Of a DNA stretch of 64,000 nucleotides, positions 8,245 to 16,121 are shown in pieces (within the stretch, counting starts at the first letter, position 1; every line of letters starts with the position of its first letter). This DNA is from JAAYLC01 sp035654795. GTDB lineage: Bacteria > Bacteroidota > Bacteroidia > Flavobacteriales > Flavobacteriaceae. Under the pieces are notes generated by a model, which saw nothing but the letters and a program-made list of their open reading frames with translations, ran no database searches and was not told where the DNA came from. The position numbers were made by a program, and so were the translations under genes. Location: positions 52,308 through 116,307 of the forward strand of contig DASRWC010000077.1 of assembly GCA_035654795.1 (NCBI GenBank), written 5' to 3'.

Positions 8245-10329
8245 ATGAGAAGCGATATTGATAATCTGTTTAAAAGTCAGGTTTTAGGACATCCTGCAGG
8301 ATTGTTTGTTTTGTTTTTTACCGAAATGTGGGAGCGATTTTCCTTCTATGGGATGCGTGTTCTGCTAATCAATTTTTTAACTATTGCTGCCATAGGTAGT
8401 AATCCGGGATGGGAATGGTCTGCTTCCAACGCCGGAGCACTGTTTGGAACCTATGCAGGACTTCTATACCTGACTCCTATTGTGGGTGGAGTTATTGCCG
8501 ATAGATATACCGGATACCGATGGGCGGTATTTATAGGATGTGTAATCATGACCCTAGGGCACATTTCCATGGCATTTGAAACGGAGGTTTCTCTTTATCT
8601 GGGACTGGCACTGCTGGTTATAGGAACCGGATTTTTTAAACCCAACATCACGTCTATTATTTCCGAAATGTATAAATACCTGCCTGAGAAGAAGGATGGA
8701 GCTTATACGATTTTTTATATGGGAGTGAACGCCGGCGCCTTTTTTGGGATGATGCTGTGCGGATACCTGGCAGAAAGAGTAGGATGGTGGCTTGGTTTTG
8801 GACTAGCAGGATTGTTCATGCTCTTCGGAACACTCCAATTCATGCTCTCCAAACCACTCTTTGGGAAAATTGGGGCCCGGCCGCAAGCTAAAGTTGCAGA
8901 AGAGGAAAAAAAGGAGGATACTCTAGCGGAGGAAAGAAATTATAAACCCAATTATTTCACCGTAGTTGACAAGCTTCTAATAGTTGTAACTGCAATTATT
9001 GGACTCTTGTATTTGTTAAATGATCCTATCTCAAAGATTGCAAACCTGAATCTATTGCCTGAAGAATTTCTTTTACCGAAAGACACCTTATCCGGACCTT
9101 TAGTCATTGTAATAATCGGGGTTATCTTGTTTTTCTATTTGCTCATAAGTCGAATATCAAGATATGATAAAGTACTGAGGGATCGGATGATTGCGGTGAT
9201 CATATTTGCATTTTTTACTGTGCTCTTTTTCATTCCATTTGAACAAGCGGCAACATCAATGGTGCTTTTTGCTCGAGATTATACAGAAAGAGTAATGACG
9301 GGGAATGCCGCCTTGATTTTTAATATTGTGAATACACTTTTGACAGTTATTCCGCTCATAATCATCACATGGGTTCTTTACTTACTCAATAAATCTACCT
9401 TTTCAAAGATCCCCGGCAGTAACATTGTTTTGGCAATTTGTTTTACTGTAATGTGGGGAATCGCTATCTGGATGCTGGTTCAAGATTTTTCCACAAAATC
9501 CTATGACGTGGAATATCAAGCTGCCGTAATTCCAACGGTAGTAGATGGAAAAACAGAAGAATTATATGAGCCCATTACTGAGGCGAGACCTTTAGCACCC
9601 GGAGAACAGGCCGTGACTAAAATTCTCAGTGTTTCTACCAATAAAGGCCTGTCTGTAGGTGACGAGATTGGTGCACATCAGGAACTCGGAAAGTTTGTTT
9701 ATCTGGACACTGATCGTGTAATGCGTCTGGAGAATGATTATCAGAAGGCAGGGCAACCATCACAGATAATTTCCGGACGTGTGACTGAGGTAAAAGAAAA
9801 TGAAGTGGAAATAACTGTGAGCTGGTTTAGCATTCTAAATTCATTTTTCATTATTGCGTTTGCTTCGCTATTTACGAAATGGTGGGATAGTAAATACAAC
9901 CCATCCGCGGCGGTGAAATATGGATTAGGATTAATAATTATGGCAGTTGGATTTGGAGTGCTAGCATATGGAGCTGCTTTAATTCCGTCAAATGCTGTAG
10001 CAGGAAGCGTGAAAGTTGGGATGATCTGGCTGATTCTGGCATATTTGTTTCATACACTCGGAGAATTGTGTCTGTCGCCCGTTGGGCTTTCCTATGTGAG
10101 TAAACTGGTTCCTGCCAGAATGATTGCCCTTATGTTCGGAGTGTGGTACCTGGCCATCGCTATTGGAAATAAAGTGGCTGCATCTCTGGGAGGAATGGTA
10201 GATCAAATCCAGGAAGAATATAGTCTTTCTACCTTCTTTTTGATTTTTACGGTCATACCATTGGCTGCCGGTGTTATTGCAATTTTATTGAATCCGCTTC
10301 TAAAGAAATTGATGCACGGGGTACGGTAA
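8245..10329 (+). CDS. POT/PTR2 family transporter with large inserted segment (third copy)
   Basis: 694 residues, much longer than typical bacterial POT proteins (about 450-520). ExxER is at 27-31, and the late signature GELCLSPVGLSYVSKL is present. It carries both the HA/HB pair (about 232-312) and the extra hairpin after helix 7 seen in the first copy. It also has a further hydrophilic segment of about 110 residues (roughly 418-527) between that hairpin and helix 8, where the first copy has only about 15. By POT topology this segment would face the periplasm. Its alternating hydrophobic pattern (for example KFVYLDTD, VEITV) suggests beta structure. Its function is unknown. It is last in the peptidase-transporter block. 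Confidence 0.94.
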   Translation: MRSDIDNLFKSQVLGHPAGLFVLFFTEMWERFSFYGMRVLLINFLTIAAIGSNPGWEWSASNAGALFGTYAGLLYLTPIVGGVIADRYTGYRWAVFIGCVIMTLGHISMAFETEVSLYLGLALLVIGTGFFKPNITSIISEMYKYLPEKKDGAYTIFYMGVNAGAFFGMMLCGYLAERVGWWLGFGLAGLFMLFGTLQFMLSKPLFGKIGARPQAKVAEEEKKEDTLAEERNYKPNYFTVVDKLLIVVTAIIGLLYLLNDPISKIANLNLLPEEFLLPKDTLSGPLVIVIIGVILFFYLLISRISRYDKVLRDRMIAVIIFAFFTVLFFIPFEQAATSMVLFARDYTERVMTGNAALIFNIVNTLLTVIPLIIITWVLYLLNKSTFSKIPGSNIVLAICFTVMWGIAIWMLVQDFSTKSYDVEYQAAVIPTVVDGKTEELYEPITEARPLAPGEQAVTKILSVSTNKGLSVGDEIGAHQELGKFVYLDTDRVMRLENDYQKAGQPSQIISGRVTEVKENEVEITVSWFSILNSFFIIAFASLFTKWWDSKYNPSAAVKYGLGLIIMAVGFGVLAYGAALIPSNAVAGSVKVGMIWLILAYLFHTLGELCLSPVGLSYVSKLVPARMIALMFGVWYLAIAIGNKVAASLGGMVDQIQEEYSLSTFFLIFTVIPLAAGVIAILLNPLLKKLMHGVR

Positions 10330-10403
10330 TTGCCACAATTTATCAGAGAAAAAGACGTTAGACAAGTTAGCGCTGTTTTTTAACTAAAATCAAAATTTAA
10401 AAT

Positions 10404-10937
10404 ATGCGAATTTTACCTATGGTCTTCTTGTTTCTTTTTGGTTATGTAGCCCAGGCACAAGAAGTACAATGGATGACGATGGAAGAGGCTCTTGCCGCAC
10501 AAAAGGTGAAGCCGAAAAAGATTTTTATGGATGTCTATACAACTTGGTGCGGTCCGTGCAAACTGTTGGATAAAAATACTTTTGGTGATAAAAATGTAGC
10601 TGCTTATCTCAATGAGCATTTTTATCCGGTAAAATTTAATGCCGAGGGAAATGAGCCGGTTAAGTATAAAGATTTTACCTACACCAACCCAAACTATCAG
10701 CCGGAACGGAAGGGTAGAAATGCACAGCATCTTTTTGCTCACGCACTCAAAGTTACGGCATATCCCACCGTTGTCTTCTTTAAAGAAAACGGCGATCTGA
10801 TACAAGCGTTGCCGGGATACCGTACCCCAAAAGAATTGGAAATATTTTTAAAGATGATTCACTCTGATGATTATTTGAAAATTACTACTGAAGAAGCCTG
10901 GGTAGATTATCAGAAGAATTTTAAATCCACCTTTTAG
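10404..10937 (+). CDS. Secreted thioredoxin-fold protein (WCGPC)
   Basis: A small periplasmic thioredoxin-like protein of 177 residues. The signal peptide ends near residue 19 (YVAQAQ). The redox motif is WCGPC (Cys49, Cys52), followed by KLLDKNTFGD, typical of the thioredoxin_7/DsbD-gamma-like group. The cis-proline loop is present as TAYPTVVFF. The segment after about residue 140 is family-variable. It sits 74 bp behind the third transporter and is convergent with comEC. The likely role is thiol-disulfide exchange on envelope proteins; the partner is unknown. Confidence 0.9.
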   Translation: MRILPMVFLFLFGYVAQAQEVQWMTMEEALAAQKVKPKKIFMDVYTTWCGPCKLLDKNTFGDKNVAAYLNEHFYPVKFNAEGNEPVKYKDFTYTNPNYQPERKGRNAQHLFAHALKVTAYPTVVFFKENGDLIQALPGYRTPKELEIFLKMIHSDDYLKITTEEAWVDYQKNFKSTF

Positions 10938-10971
10938 AGTAATCTTTATATCCCCAGTATTTATTACTCTA
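10935..10971. terminator. Possible bidirectional terminator between convergent genes
   Basis: TAGAGTAAT (10935-10943) is a perfect inverted repeat of ATTACTCTA (10963-10971) with a 19-base loop. It overlaps the stop codons of the thioredoxin gene and comEC. The T-runs are short, so this is a moderate to weak call. Confidence 0.3.
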
Positions 10972-12997
10972 TTTTCAGGGCTCCATCCTTTCCTGTATAG
11001 TGAAAGGGGAGCTTTTTTCTTTTTGCAGATTCTTCCCATAACCGCACATAGGAGGGATAGCTACTTCCGTCTGCAATAATCTTTTTTCGAACCATTCCGG
11101 GTTCCAACCGATCAAGATTCAGCTGAGGGCTCCCGGTAATAATTAGAAAATCCACAGGTTCATGCGGAAATTGACCTATAGAATCGATGATGAATACAAT
11201 GTTATCGGATATTTTGAAAATCGTCTTTGGAGTGCCTGAGGAAATTTTATTAATATTTTTTGCAGCTATATAAGAAGTCACAAATGGATAGTTGCGGGGA
11301 TTCTTTGTGGAGTCATTTACTAAAATTTTCAACTCTCGGTTTTGTTTGATGCCTATAACTGATTCCCGGGTTTTGTGAAAAACAATAACTTCGTTTGTTG
11401 ATTGCTGCTTTTCATCCCAAAGAAAGACGCCAATTAGAAGTAGAAAAGCCGTTGAAGTAGCGATATTCCGCTTCCTGGTAGGATTCATAAAAAACATCCC
11501 TAATAAGAAAATAAAAACAAAGGCAAGAATAGCCCTATGCAAGGGAAAATGAACATCCTTTAGAATAAATTGATCCTGTTGGGCAATCCAGCCGACAAAA
11601 CCGTTCAAGCCGGATACCAGCATATTATACCCATTTGCTAACCAGAAGGGCAGGAAATTAACTGAGGAGAGAATTACAATGATGATTCCCAAACTCATAT
11701 AGATTCCTAAAACAGGAAGTATCACTATGTTCGTTATGAGAAAAAGACCCGGAAATTGATGGAAATAAAATAACGAAAGGGGTAGAACTCCTATTTGTGC
11801 AGACATGGTTACGGAAACCAATTCTTTGAAGGAACACCAAAATCGGTTATTTGAATAGGTGAATTTTCTGAGAAGGGGATGGAGCCAAAGAATAAAAAAA
11901 ACCGCGCAATAGCTCAATTGGAAGCCCACCTTAAAGAGATTCATGGGGTTTATCAAAACAAGCACCATAAACGACAGAAAGAGGTTGTTAATCCCCGATG
12001 ATCTTCGACTAAAAAGCGGCGCCGAAGTAAAAAAACTGAACATAATAACCGCTCTTAAAACAGAGGGAGACAACCCGGCGAGAAATGCAAATGCCCAGAG
12101 AAACAAAAGAATTAAAACGGACCTTAACAGATAACCATGCCTCATATAAACGATTGGCTTGAAGATAAAGGAGAGAATAGCAAAAAGAATTCCTACGTGA
12201 AGCCCCGATACAGCCAAAATATGGACAGCACCGGCTGCGGCATATTGTTGATAAAGCTCTTTTGAAATATCTTTTTTCTCCCCTAAAACCAAAGCTTCTA
12301 TTATAGAGCGTTCGTCTTTCTTGAGCGGAGAGTTGCGCAGTTTTTGTAGTATTGAACTCCTGAAATTTTGTGCAATACCAAATATGGTGGGCTTTCCTTG
12401 GGTTACAGACAAATAATCTTGTTGTGAAGTAATAATTTGGTGGTAAACGTTTTCTATTTCCAAATAAGAAGAATATTCAAACTGATGGGGATTCAGACTT
12501 CTTGGGATTTGATGAATTTTCGTTTTTACCACCAGAATCTGATCCGGCTTTAGGGGCGAGGTCAGTGAATCTTTCTGAATATTCAGCAAGATTTTCCCAT
12601 TTACAGCCTCGCCGTCTGTTGCTAAAACCTTTGCAAAATATTTCCGGTAATAGCTGTCTTCTTTCAAAGACTCAGAGATCTTTAGCTGCAGCAGAGATTC
12701 CTTTTGAAAATCAGTATAATGTGAATAATGTTGATCTTGAAAAAGAGGAAGGCATAGCTGGTAGTTCCAATATCCCAGGAGGAAAAACGAGATATAAACG
12801 CTGAGGCCGAAATATATGGTCTGAATCAGTTGACGCCTTGTCCATAACCACAGAAGAAAAGCCAACAGCAAGCTTAGCAACAAGATGGGGAAGATATTCC
12901 GTGAAACCGGATAAACCTTTGCAAAAACAATTCCTGCTCCTAAAAAACCGGAAAACTTGACGATGGGGAAATGGACAAACCTCATAGATAACGACAT
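10964..12997 (-). CDS. comEC: ComEC/Rec2 family DNA uptake channel
   Basis: An inner-membrane channel protein for transport of single-stranded DNA during natural transformation. It has 677 residues: N-terminal helices and a DUF4131-type soluble domain (about 1-220), then the Competence helical domain with EALVLGEKKDI and the strongly conserved HILAVSGLHVGILFA block, then further helices to about residue 520. The C-terminal soluble domain lacks the metallo-beta-lactamase HxHxDH signature found in many ComEC proteins, a shorter version that appears common in Bacteroidota. The ATG at 12997 is used; a second ATG at 12985 is also possible. It is convergent with the thioredoxin gene. Confidence 0.9.
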   Translation of the reverse strand: MSLSMRFVHFPIVKFSGFLGAGIVFAKVYPVSRNIFPILLLSLLLAFLLWLWTRRQLIQTIYFGLSVYISFFLLGYWNYQLCLPLFQDQHYSHYTDFQKESLLQLKISESLKEDSYYRKYFAKVLATDGEAVNGKILLNIQKDSLTSPLKPDQILVVKTKIHQIPRSLNPHQFEYSSYLEIENVYHQIITSQQDYLSVTQGKPTIFGIAQNFRSSILQKLRNSPLKKDERSIIEALVLGEKKDISKELYQQYAAAGAVHILAVSGLHVGILFAILSFIFKPIVYMRHGYLLRSVLILLFLWAFAFLAGLSPSVLRAVIMFSFFTSAPLFSRRSSGINNLFLSFMVLVLINPMNLFKVGFQLSYCAVFFILWLHPLLRKFTYSNNRFWCSFKELVSVTMSAQIGVLPLSLFYFHQFPGLFLITNIVILPVLGIYMSLGIIIVILSSVNFLPFWLANGYNMLVSGLNGFVGWIAQQDQFILKDVHFPLHRAILAFVFIFLLGMFFMNPTRKRNIATSTAFLLLIGVFLWDEKQQSTNEVIVFHKTRESVIGIKQNRELKILVNDSTKNPRNYPFVTSYIAAKNINKISSGTPKTIFKISDNIVFIIDSIGQFPHEPVDFLIITGSPQLNLDRLEPGMVRKKIIADGSSYPSYVRLWEESAKRKKLPFHYTGKDGALKIE

Positions 12998-13169
12998 TTT
13001 TCCGGAGTCGCCATCAGAGTCAAATCCTATCTGCAGCTCCTATAGACTGATAAACAGCAATTTGAAAAGCTAAATATAGGAAAAATAAAGACGAGAAAAT
13101 AAAGCTAATTTAGGAGCAAAATAGGTAAAGCGAAATTGATCTGCAGGAAGAAGCTTTTTTGAAATTTGT

Positions 13170-13790
13170 TTAAATAACTCTTCTTGCTTCTACGAATGTT
13201 CGTTTCCAATAATCTTCTGTCATAGAAGAAATAATGACGCCTGCCTGTGTGGAGGAGTGTATGAATTGAATAATTCCATCTGCCGTTTCCACCACAATGC
13301 CCACGTGGCTGATTACGTTTCTTCGGGTAGTTTTGAAAAAAACGAGATCTCCGGGCTGAACTTCCCTCAAAGACACACGAACTCCTTGCGTGGCCATATC
13401 TTTAGAAGACCGGGGAAGGCTAATTTGCTCTTGTTCAAAGGCTGTACACACCAAGCCGGAACAGTCCATTCCTGCCCTTGTGGTTCCGCCATATCGGTAA
13501 GGAGTGCCTTCAAATGACCGTGCAAAATCTATGATAGATGCTTTTTGAAGATATTCCGGTGCAACTTCCGCAGTAGTAGAAGAAGTCTCTTTAATGATGT
13601 AGTTATCTGTTGTGTTTACTTTTGAGGTGTTGAAACGTTTACTGGAAGGGCGGGTGGCAGCTGTTCTGTTAGATCCGGGTTTTACGAAAATAGTTCTGTC
13701 GGGAGAGGTTTGAACATAACCTGATGGGCGAGAGCTACCACAAGAGACTAAGAAAACTGATAATCCGAGTAGATATAAAAACTGCTTCAT
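13170..13790 (-). CDS. NlpC/P60 (C40) cell wall peptidase lipoprotein
   Basis: A peptidoglycan endopeptidase expected to cut between D-Glu and the diamino acid. The start is ATG 13790 (206 residues). A frame extension to TTG 13796 adds two residues and is less likely. The N-terminus is a lipoprotein signal with lipobox LVSC (Cys17), followed by a low-complexity Ser/Thr/Arg linker to about residue 75. The C-terminal NlpC/P60 domain has catalytic Cys110 in MDCSGLV, His162 in ISHVGIV and a third polar residue at His178 in FIHSS. A promoter-like site lies at 13844-13874. It lies downstream of lpxB but with a 99-bp gap and its own promoter. Confidence 0.93.
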   Translation of the reverse strand: MKQFLYLLGLSVFLVSCGSSRPSGYVQTSPDRTIFVKPGSNRTAATRPSSKRFNTSKVNTTDNYIIKETSSTTAEVAPEYLQKASIIDFARSFEGTPYRYGGTTRAGMDCSGLVCTAFEQEQISLPRSSKDMATQGVRVSLREVQPGDLVFFKTTRRNVISHVGIVVETADGIIQFIHSSTQAGVIISSMTEDYWKRTFVEARRVI

Positions 13791-13843
13791 GCTCAAAAAC
13801 TTTCAAAAACGTGTTAAAGATATTAAAAACCGGAAATTGCTTG

Positions 13844-13874
13844 CAAATATATCCCTAAGATTAACGATTTCGAA
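13844..13874 (-). promoter_or_regulatory. Bacteroidota-type promoter of the NlpC/P60 gene
   Basis: On the minus strand, TATATTTG (complement at 13844-13851) matches the -7 consensus TAnnTTTG. TTCG at 13871-13874 matches three of four bases of the -33 TTTG with exactly 19 bases of spacing. It is 53 bp upstream of the ATG. Confidence 0.45.
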
Positions 13875-13889
13875 TATTTTAAAAGTTTT

Positions 13890-14999
13890 TTACAAAGAAG
13901 CAAAAATTAGTTCTGCTGTTTTGTCACTGGCACCTTTCCCTCCTAATTTTTGTTCAAGCTCATAATAATCCAGAAATATCCGATTTCGAGTTACCGGATC
14001 GAGAATTTTATGGAGCTCTTCAGAAAGTCTCTTTTTGTTGAGATCGTGCTGAATGAGTTCAGTGACCACGGGTTTGTCTAAAATTAAATTAACTAAAGAA
14101 ATGTATTTAAGTTTTATTACTCTTTTAGCGATTTCGTAACTCACTCTCCCGCCTTTATAACATACTATTTGCGGCACTTTAAAGAGAGCCGTTTCAAGAG
14201 TAGCCGTTCCCGACGTTACTAAGGCAGCCTTGGCCACACTTAAAAGCTCGTAAGTTTGTTTGGTTACTAATTTAATATTCGTTTTGGTCAAGAATTTTCC
14301 ATAGAAACTTTCTTCCTGTCCGGGAGCACCTGCTATAACAAATTGGTACTCCTCAAATTCCGGAGCCACCGAGAGCATGATTTCCAGCATTTTTTTAATC
14401 TCTTGCTTCCGGCTTCCCGGAAGCAGCGCAATAATGGGTTTGAAATTCAATCCGTTTTTCTTTCTGAAATCGGCATCATCTACCGCCGGGAATTCCTGAA
14501 TTGCATCTATTAAGGGATGACCTACAAAATCAACCTTAAAATTGTGTTTTTGCTCATAGAAATCTTTTTCAAAAGGAAGAATTACATACATACGGTCCAC
14601 GTCTCGCTTAATGGTCTTGATACGTCCTTCTTTCCATGCCCAAATTTGTGGGGAAATGTAATAGTGAGTGGGAATCTTTTTTTTCTTGGCCCAGGCGGCT
14701 ATTCTCATATTAAAGCCCGGATAATCAATGAATATAATGACATCAGGATTAAAGGCTTCAATGTCCTTCTTGCAAAAATCGATGTTCTTGAGAATGGTTC
14801 TTAGATTTAACACCACTTCCATAAAACCCATAAATGCTAGATCTCGATAATGTTTCACCAAGGTGCCACCCTCCTCCCGCATCAAGTCTCCACCCCAAAA
14901 ACGAAGAGTGGCATCAGCATCTTGTTTTTTTAAAGATTTCATGAGATTGGCTCCGTGTAAATCTCCGGATGCTTCTCCTGCAATGAGATAATATTTCAT
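13890..14999 (-). CDS. lpxB: Lipid-A-disaccharide synthase
   Basis: A GT19 glycosyltransferase that joins 2,3-diacylglucosamine-1-phosphate and UDP-2,3-diacylglucosamine to the lipid A disaccharide at the inner membrane. It has 369 residues, normal for the family. Conserved blocks are the N-terminal AGEASGDLHGANLM, the middle FVGHPLID and LLPGSRKQEI, and the C-terminal SGTATLETALF and PQIVCYKG. The start ATG 14999 gives the canonical MKYYLIAGEASGD. It lies 21 bp behind ddl on the same strand, so the two envelope-synthesis genes are probably co-transcribed. Confidence 0.97.
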   Translation of the reverse strand: MKYYLIAGEASGDLHGANLMKSLKKQDADATLRFWGGDLMREEGGTLVKHYRDLAFMGFMEVVLNLRTILKNIDFCKKDIEAFNPDVIIFIDYPGFNMRIAAWAKKKKIPTHYYISPQIWAWKEGRIKTIKRDVDRMYVILPFEKDFYEQKHNFKVDFVGHPLIDAIQEFPAVDDADFRKKNGLNFKPIIALLPGSRKQEIKKMLEIMLSVAPEFEEYQFVIAGAPGQEESFYGKFLTKTNIKLVTKQTYELLSVAKAALVTSGTATLETALFKVPQIVCYKGGRVSYEIAKRVIKLKYISLVNLILDKPVVTELIQHDLNKKRLSEELHKILDPVTRNRIFLDYYELEQKLGGKGASDKTAELIFASL

Positions 15000-15020
15000 A
15001 AGCTTACCTCCCAGAGGTCT

Positions 15021-16004
15021 TTATTGAGATTTAAGTAGTGCATTTTCAACCAAAATTCCGAAAAACTCTGTTAAAGACATTCCTGCTTCACGCACTTGTT
15101 TGGGTACAATACTTTCTTTGGACAATCCCGGATTGGTGTTTATTTCTAAGAAGTAAGGCTTTCCGTCTTGAATAATGAAATCACTGCGCGTAATCCCCTC
15201 CATATTTAGCAAATTATAAATTCTTTTTGCTTCCGTCTGCAAAATTTCGGTAACTTCCGGGGAAATTCGGGCAGGGGTGATCTCTTCAGACTGACCAAGA
15301 TATTTCGCACCATAATCAAAAAATTCATTTTCCGTTACAATTTCTGTGGGCGGCAGGGCTATAATTTCATTTCCTTTTTTATACACACCCACCTGAACCT
15401 CATCTCCCACAAGAGCCGTCTCAATTATTACTTCGTTATCCTCTGCAAATGCTTTTTCCAGTGCCGGTAATATACCTTCCATGTCATGAACTTTACTCAC
15501 GCCAAAACTCGATCCCGATCTGTTGGGTTTAACAAAGCAAGGAAGGCCTACCTGTTTCACAATTTCTTCAGCATCTATAGGATATCCCTCATTTACAAAA
15601 ACAGAATTGGCACAATGAATTCCGAAGTTTTTCAATACTGAGAGGCAATCTCTCTTGTTAAAACTCAAGGCTGCGGAATAGTAATTGCAGCCGGTGTGTG
15701 GCATGCCAATAAGATTCCAATAAGCTTGTAAATAGCCGTCTTCTCCCGGAGTGCCGTGAATGGTGTTAAAAATCACATCAGGCTTTTTCCGTCCGGCAGC
15801 GGTTTCAAAAGAGAAATCATTTTTATCTACCTTAAATCGTTGTCCCTCCTCAGAAACATAGAACCATCCATCTTCAAGAATATGAACGGGATATACTTTG
15901 TATAGGTTTTTATCCAAGGATTCCGAAACAACATTTCCGCTATTTATAGAAATTTGAAATTCGCTTGAATATCCGCCCATTACAACTGCAACATTTTTCT
16001 TCAT
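15021..16004 (-). CDS. ddl: D-alanine--D-alanine ligase
   Basis: An ATP-grasp ligase that makes the D-Ala-D-Ala dipeptide for peptidoglycan precursors. It has 327 residues. The N-terminal Rossmann-like domain begins VAVVMGGYSSEFQIS. The ATP-grasp lysine lies in CFVKPNRSGSSFGVSK, the omega loop follows, and the metal and product site is in FLEINTNPGLSKESIVP. It is the first gene of a probable ddl-lpxB unit. A TACCTTTG promoter element lies about 23 bp upstream. In many flavobacteria ddl sits beside the PASTA and RluD genes; here those are 26 kb away, so the local order appears rearranged. Confidence 0.96.
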   Translation of the reverse strand: MKKNVAVVMGGYSSEFQISINSGNVVSESLDKNLYKVYPVHILEDGWFYVSEEGQRFKVDKNDFSFETAAGRKKPDVIFNTIHGTPGEDGYLQAYWNLIGMPHTGCNYYSAALSFNKRDCLSVLKNFGIHCANSVFVNEGYPIDAEEIVKQVGLPCFVKPNRSGSSFGVSKVHDMEGILPALEKAFAEDNEVIIETALVGDEVQVGVYKKGNEIIALPPTEIVTENEFFDYGAKYLGQSEEITPARISPEVTEILQTEAKRIYNLLNMEGITRSDFIIQDGKPYFLEINTNPGLSKESIVPKQVREAGMSLTEFFGILVENALLKSQ

Positions 16005-16026
16005 ATAAAATTATTAAGAAGCTGTA

Positions 16027-16034
16027 CAAAGGTA
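16027..16034 (-). promoter_or_regulatory. -7 element (TACCTTTG) upstream of ddl
   Basis: Exact match to TAnnTTTG on the minus strand, 22 bp ahead of the ddl start codon. No good -33 TTTG is seen at 19-base spacing. Confidence 0.35.
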
Positions 16035-16121
16035 GCGGAAAGTTTGTTTTAGTGCGAATATGAAAAGAGCAAGAAACTTATATATAACATAAAAAAGCTG
16101 CCCATACAGAAATGTTTACCC

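Noticed and set aside
13066..13135. Imperfect direct repeat (AAAGCTAAATATAGG and AAAGCTAATTTAGG)
   Set aside because: Only two diverged copies in an AT-rich spacer; no evidence for a regulatory or mobile role.
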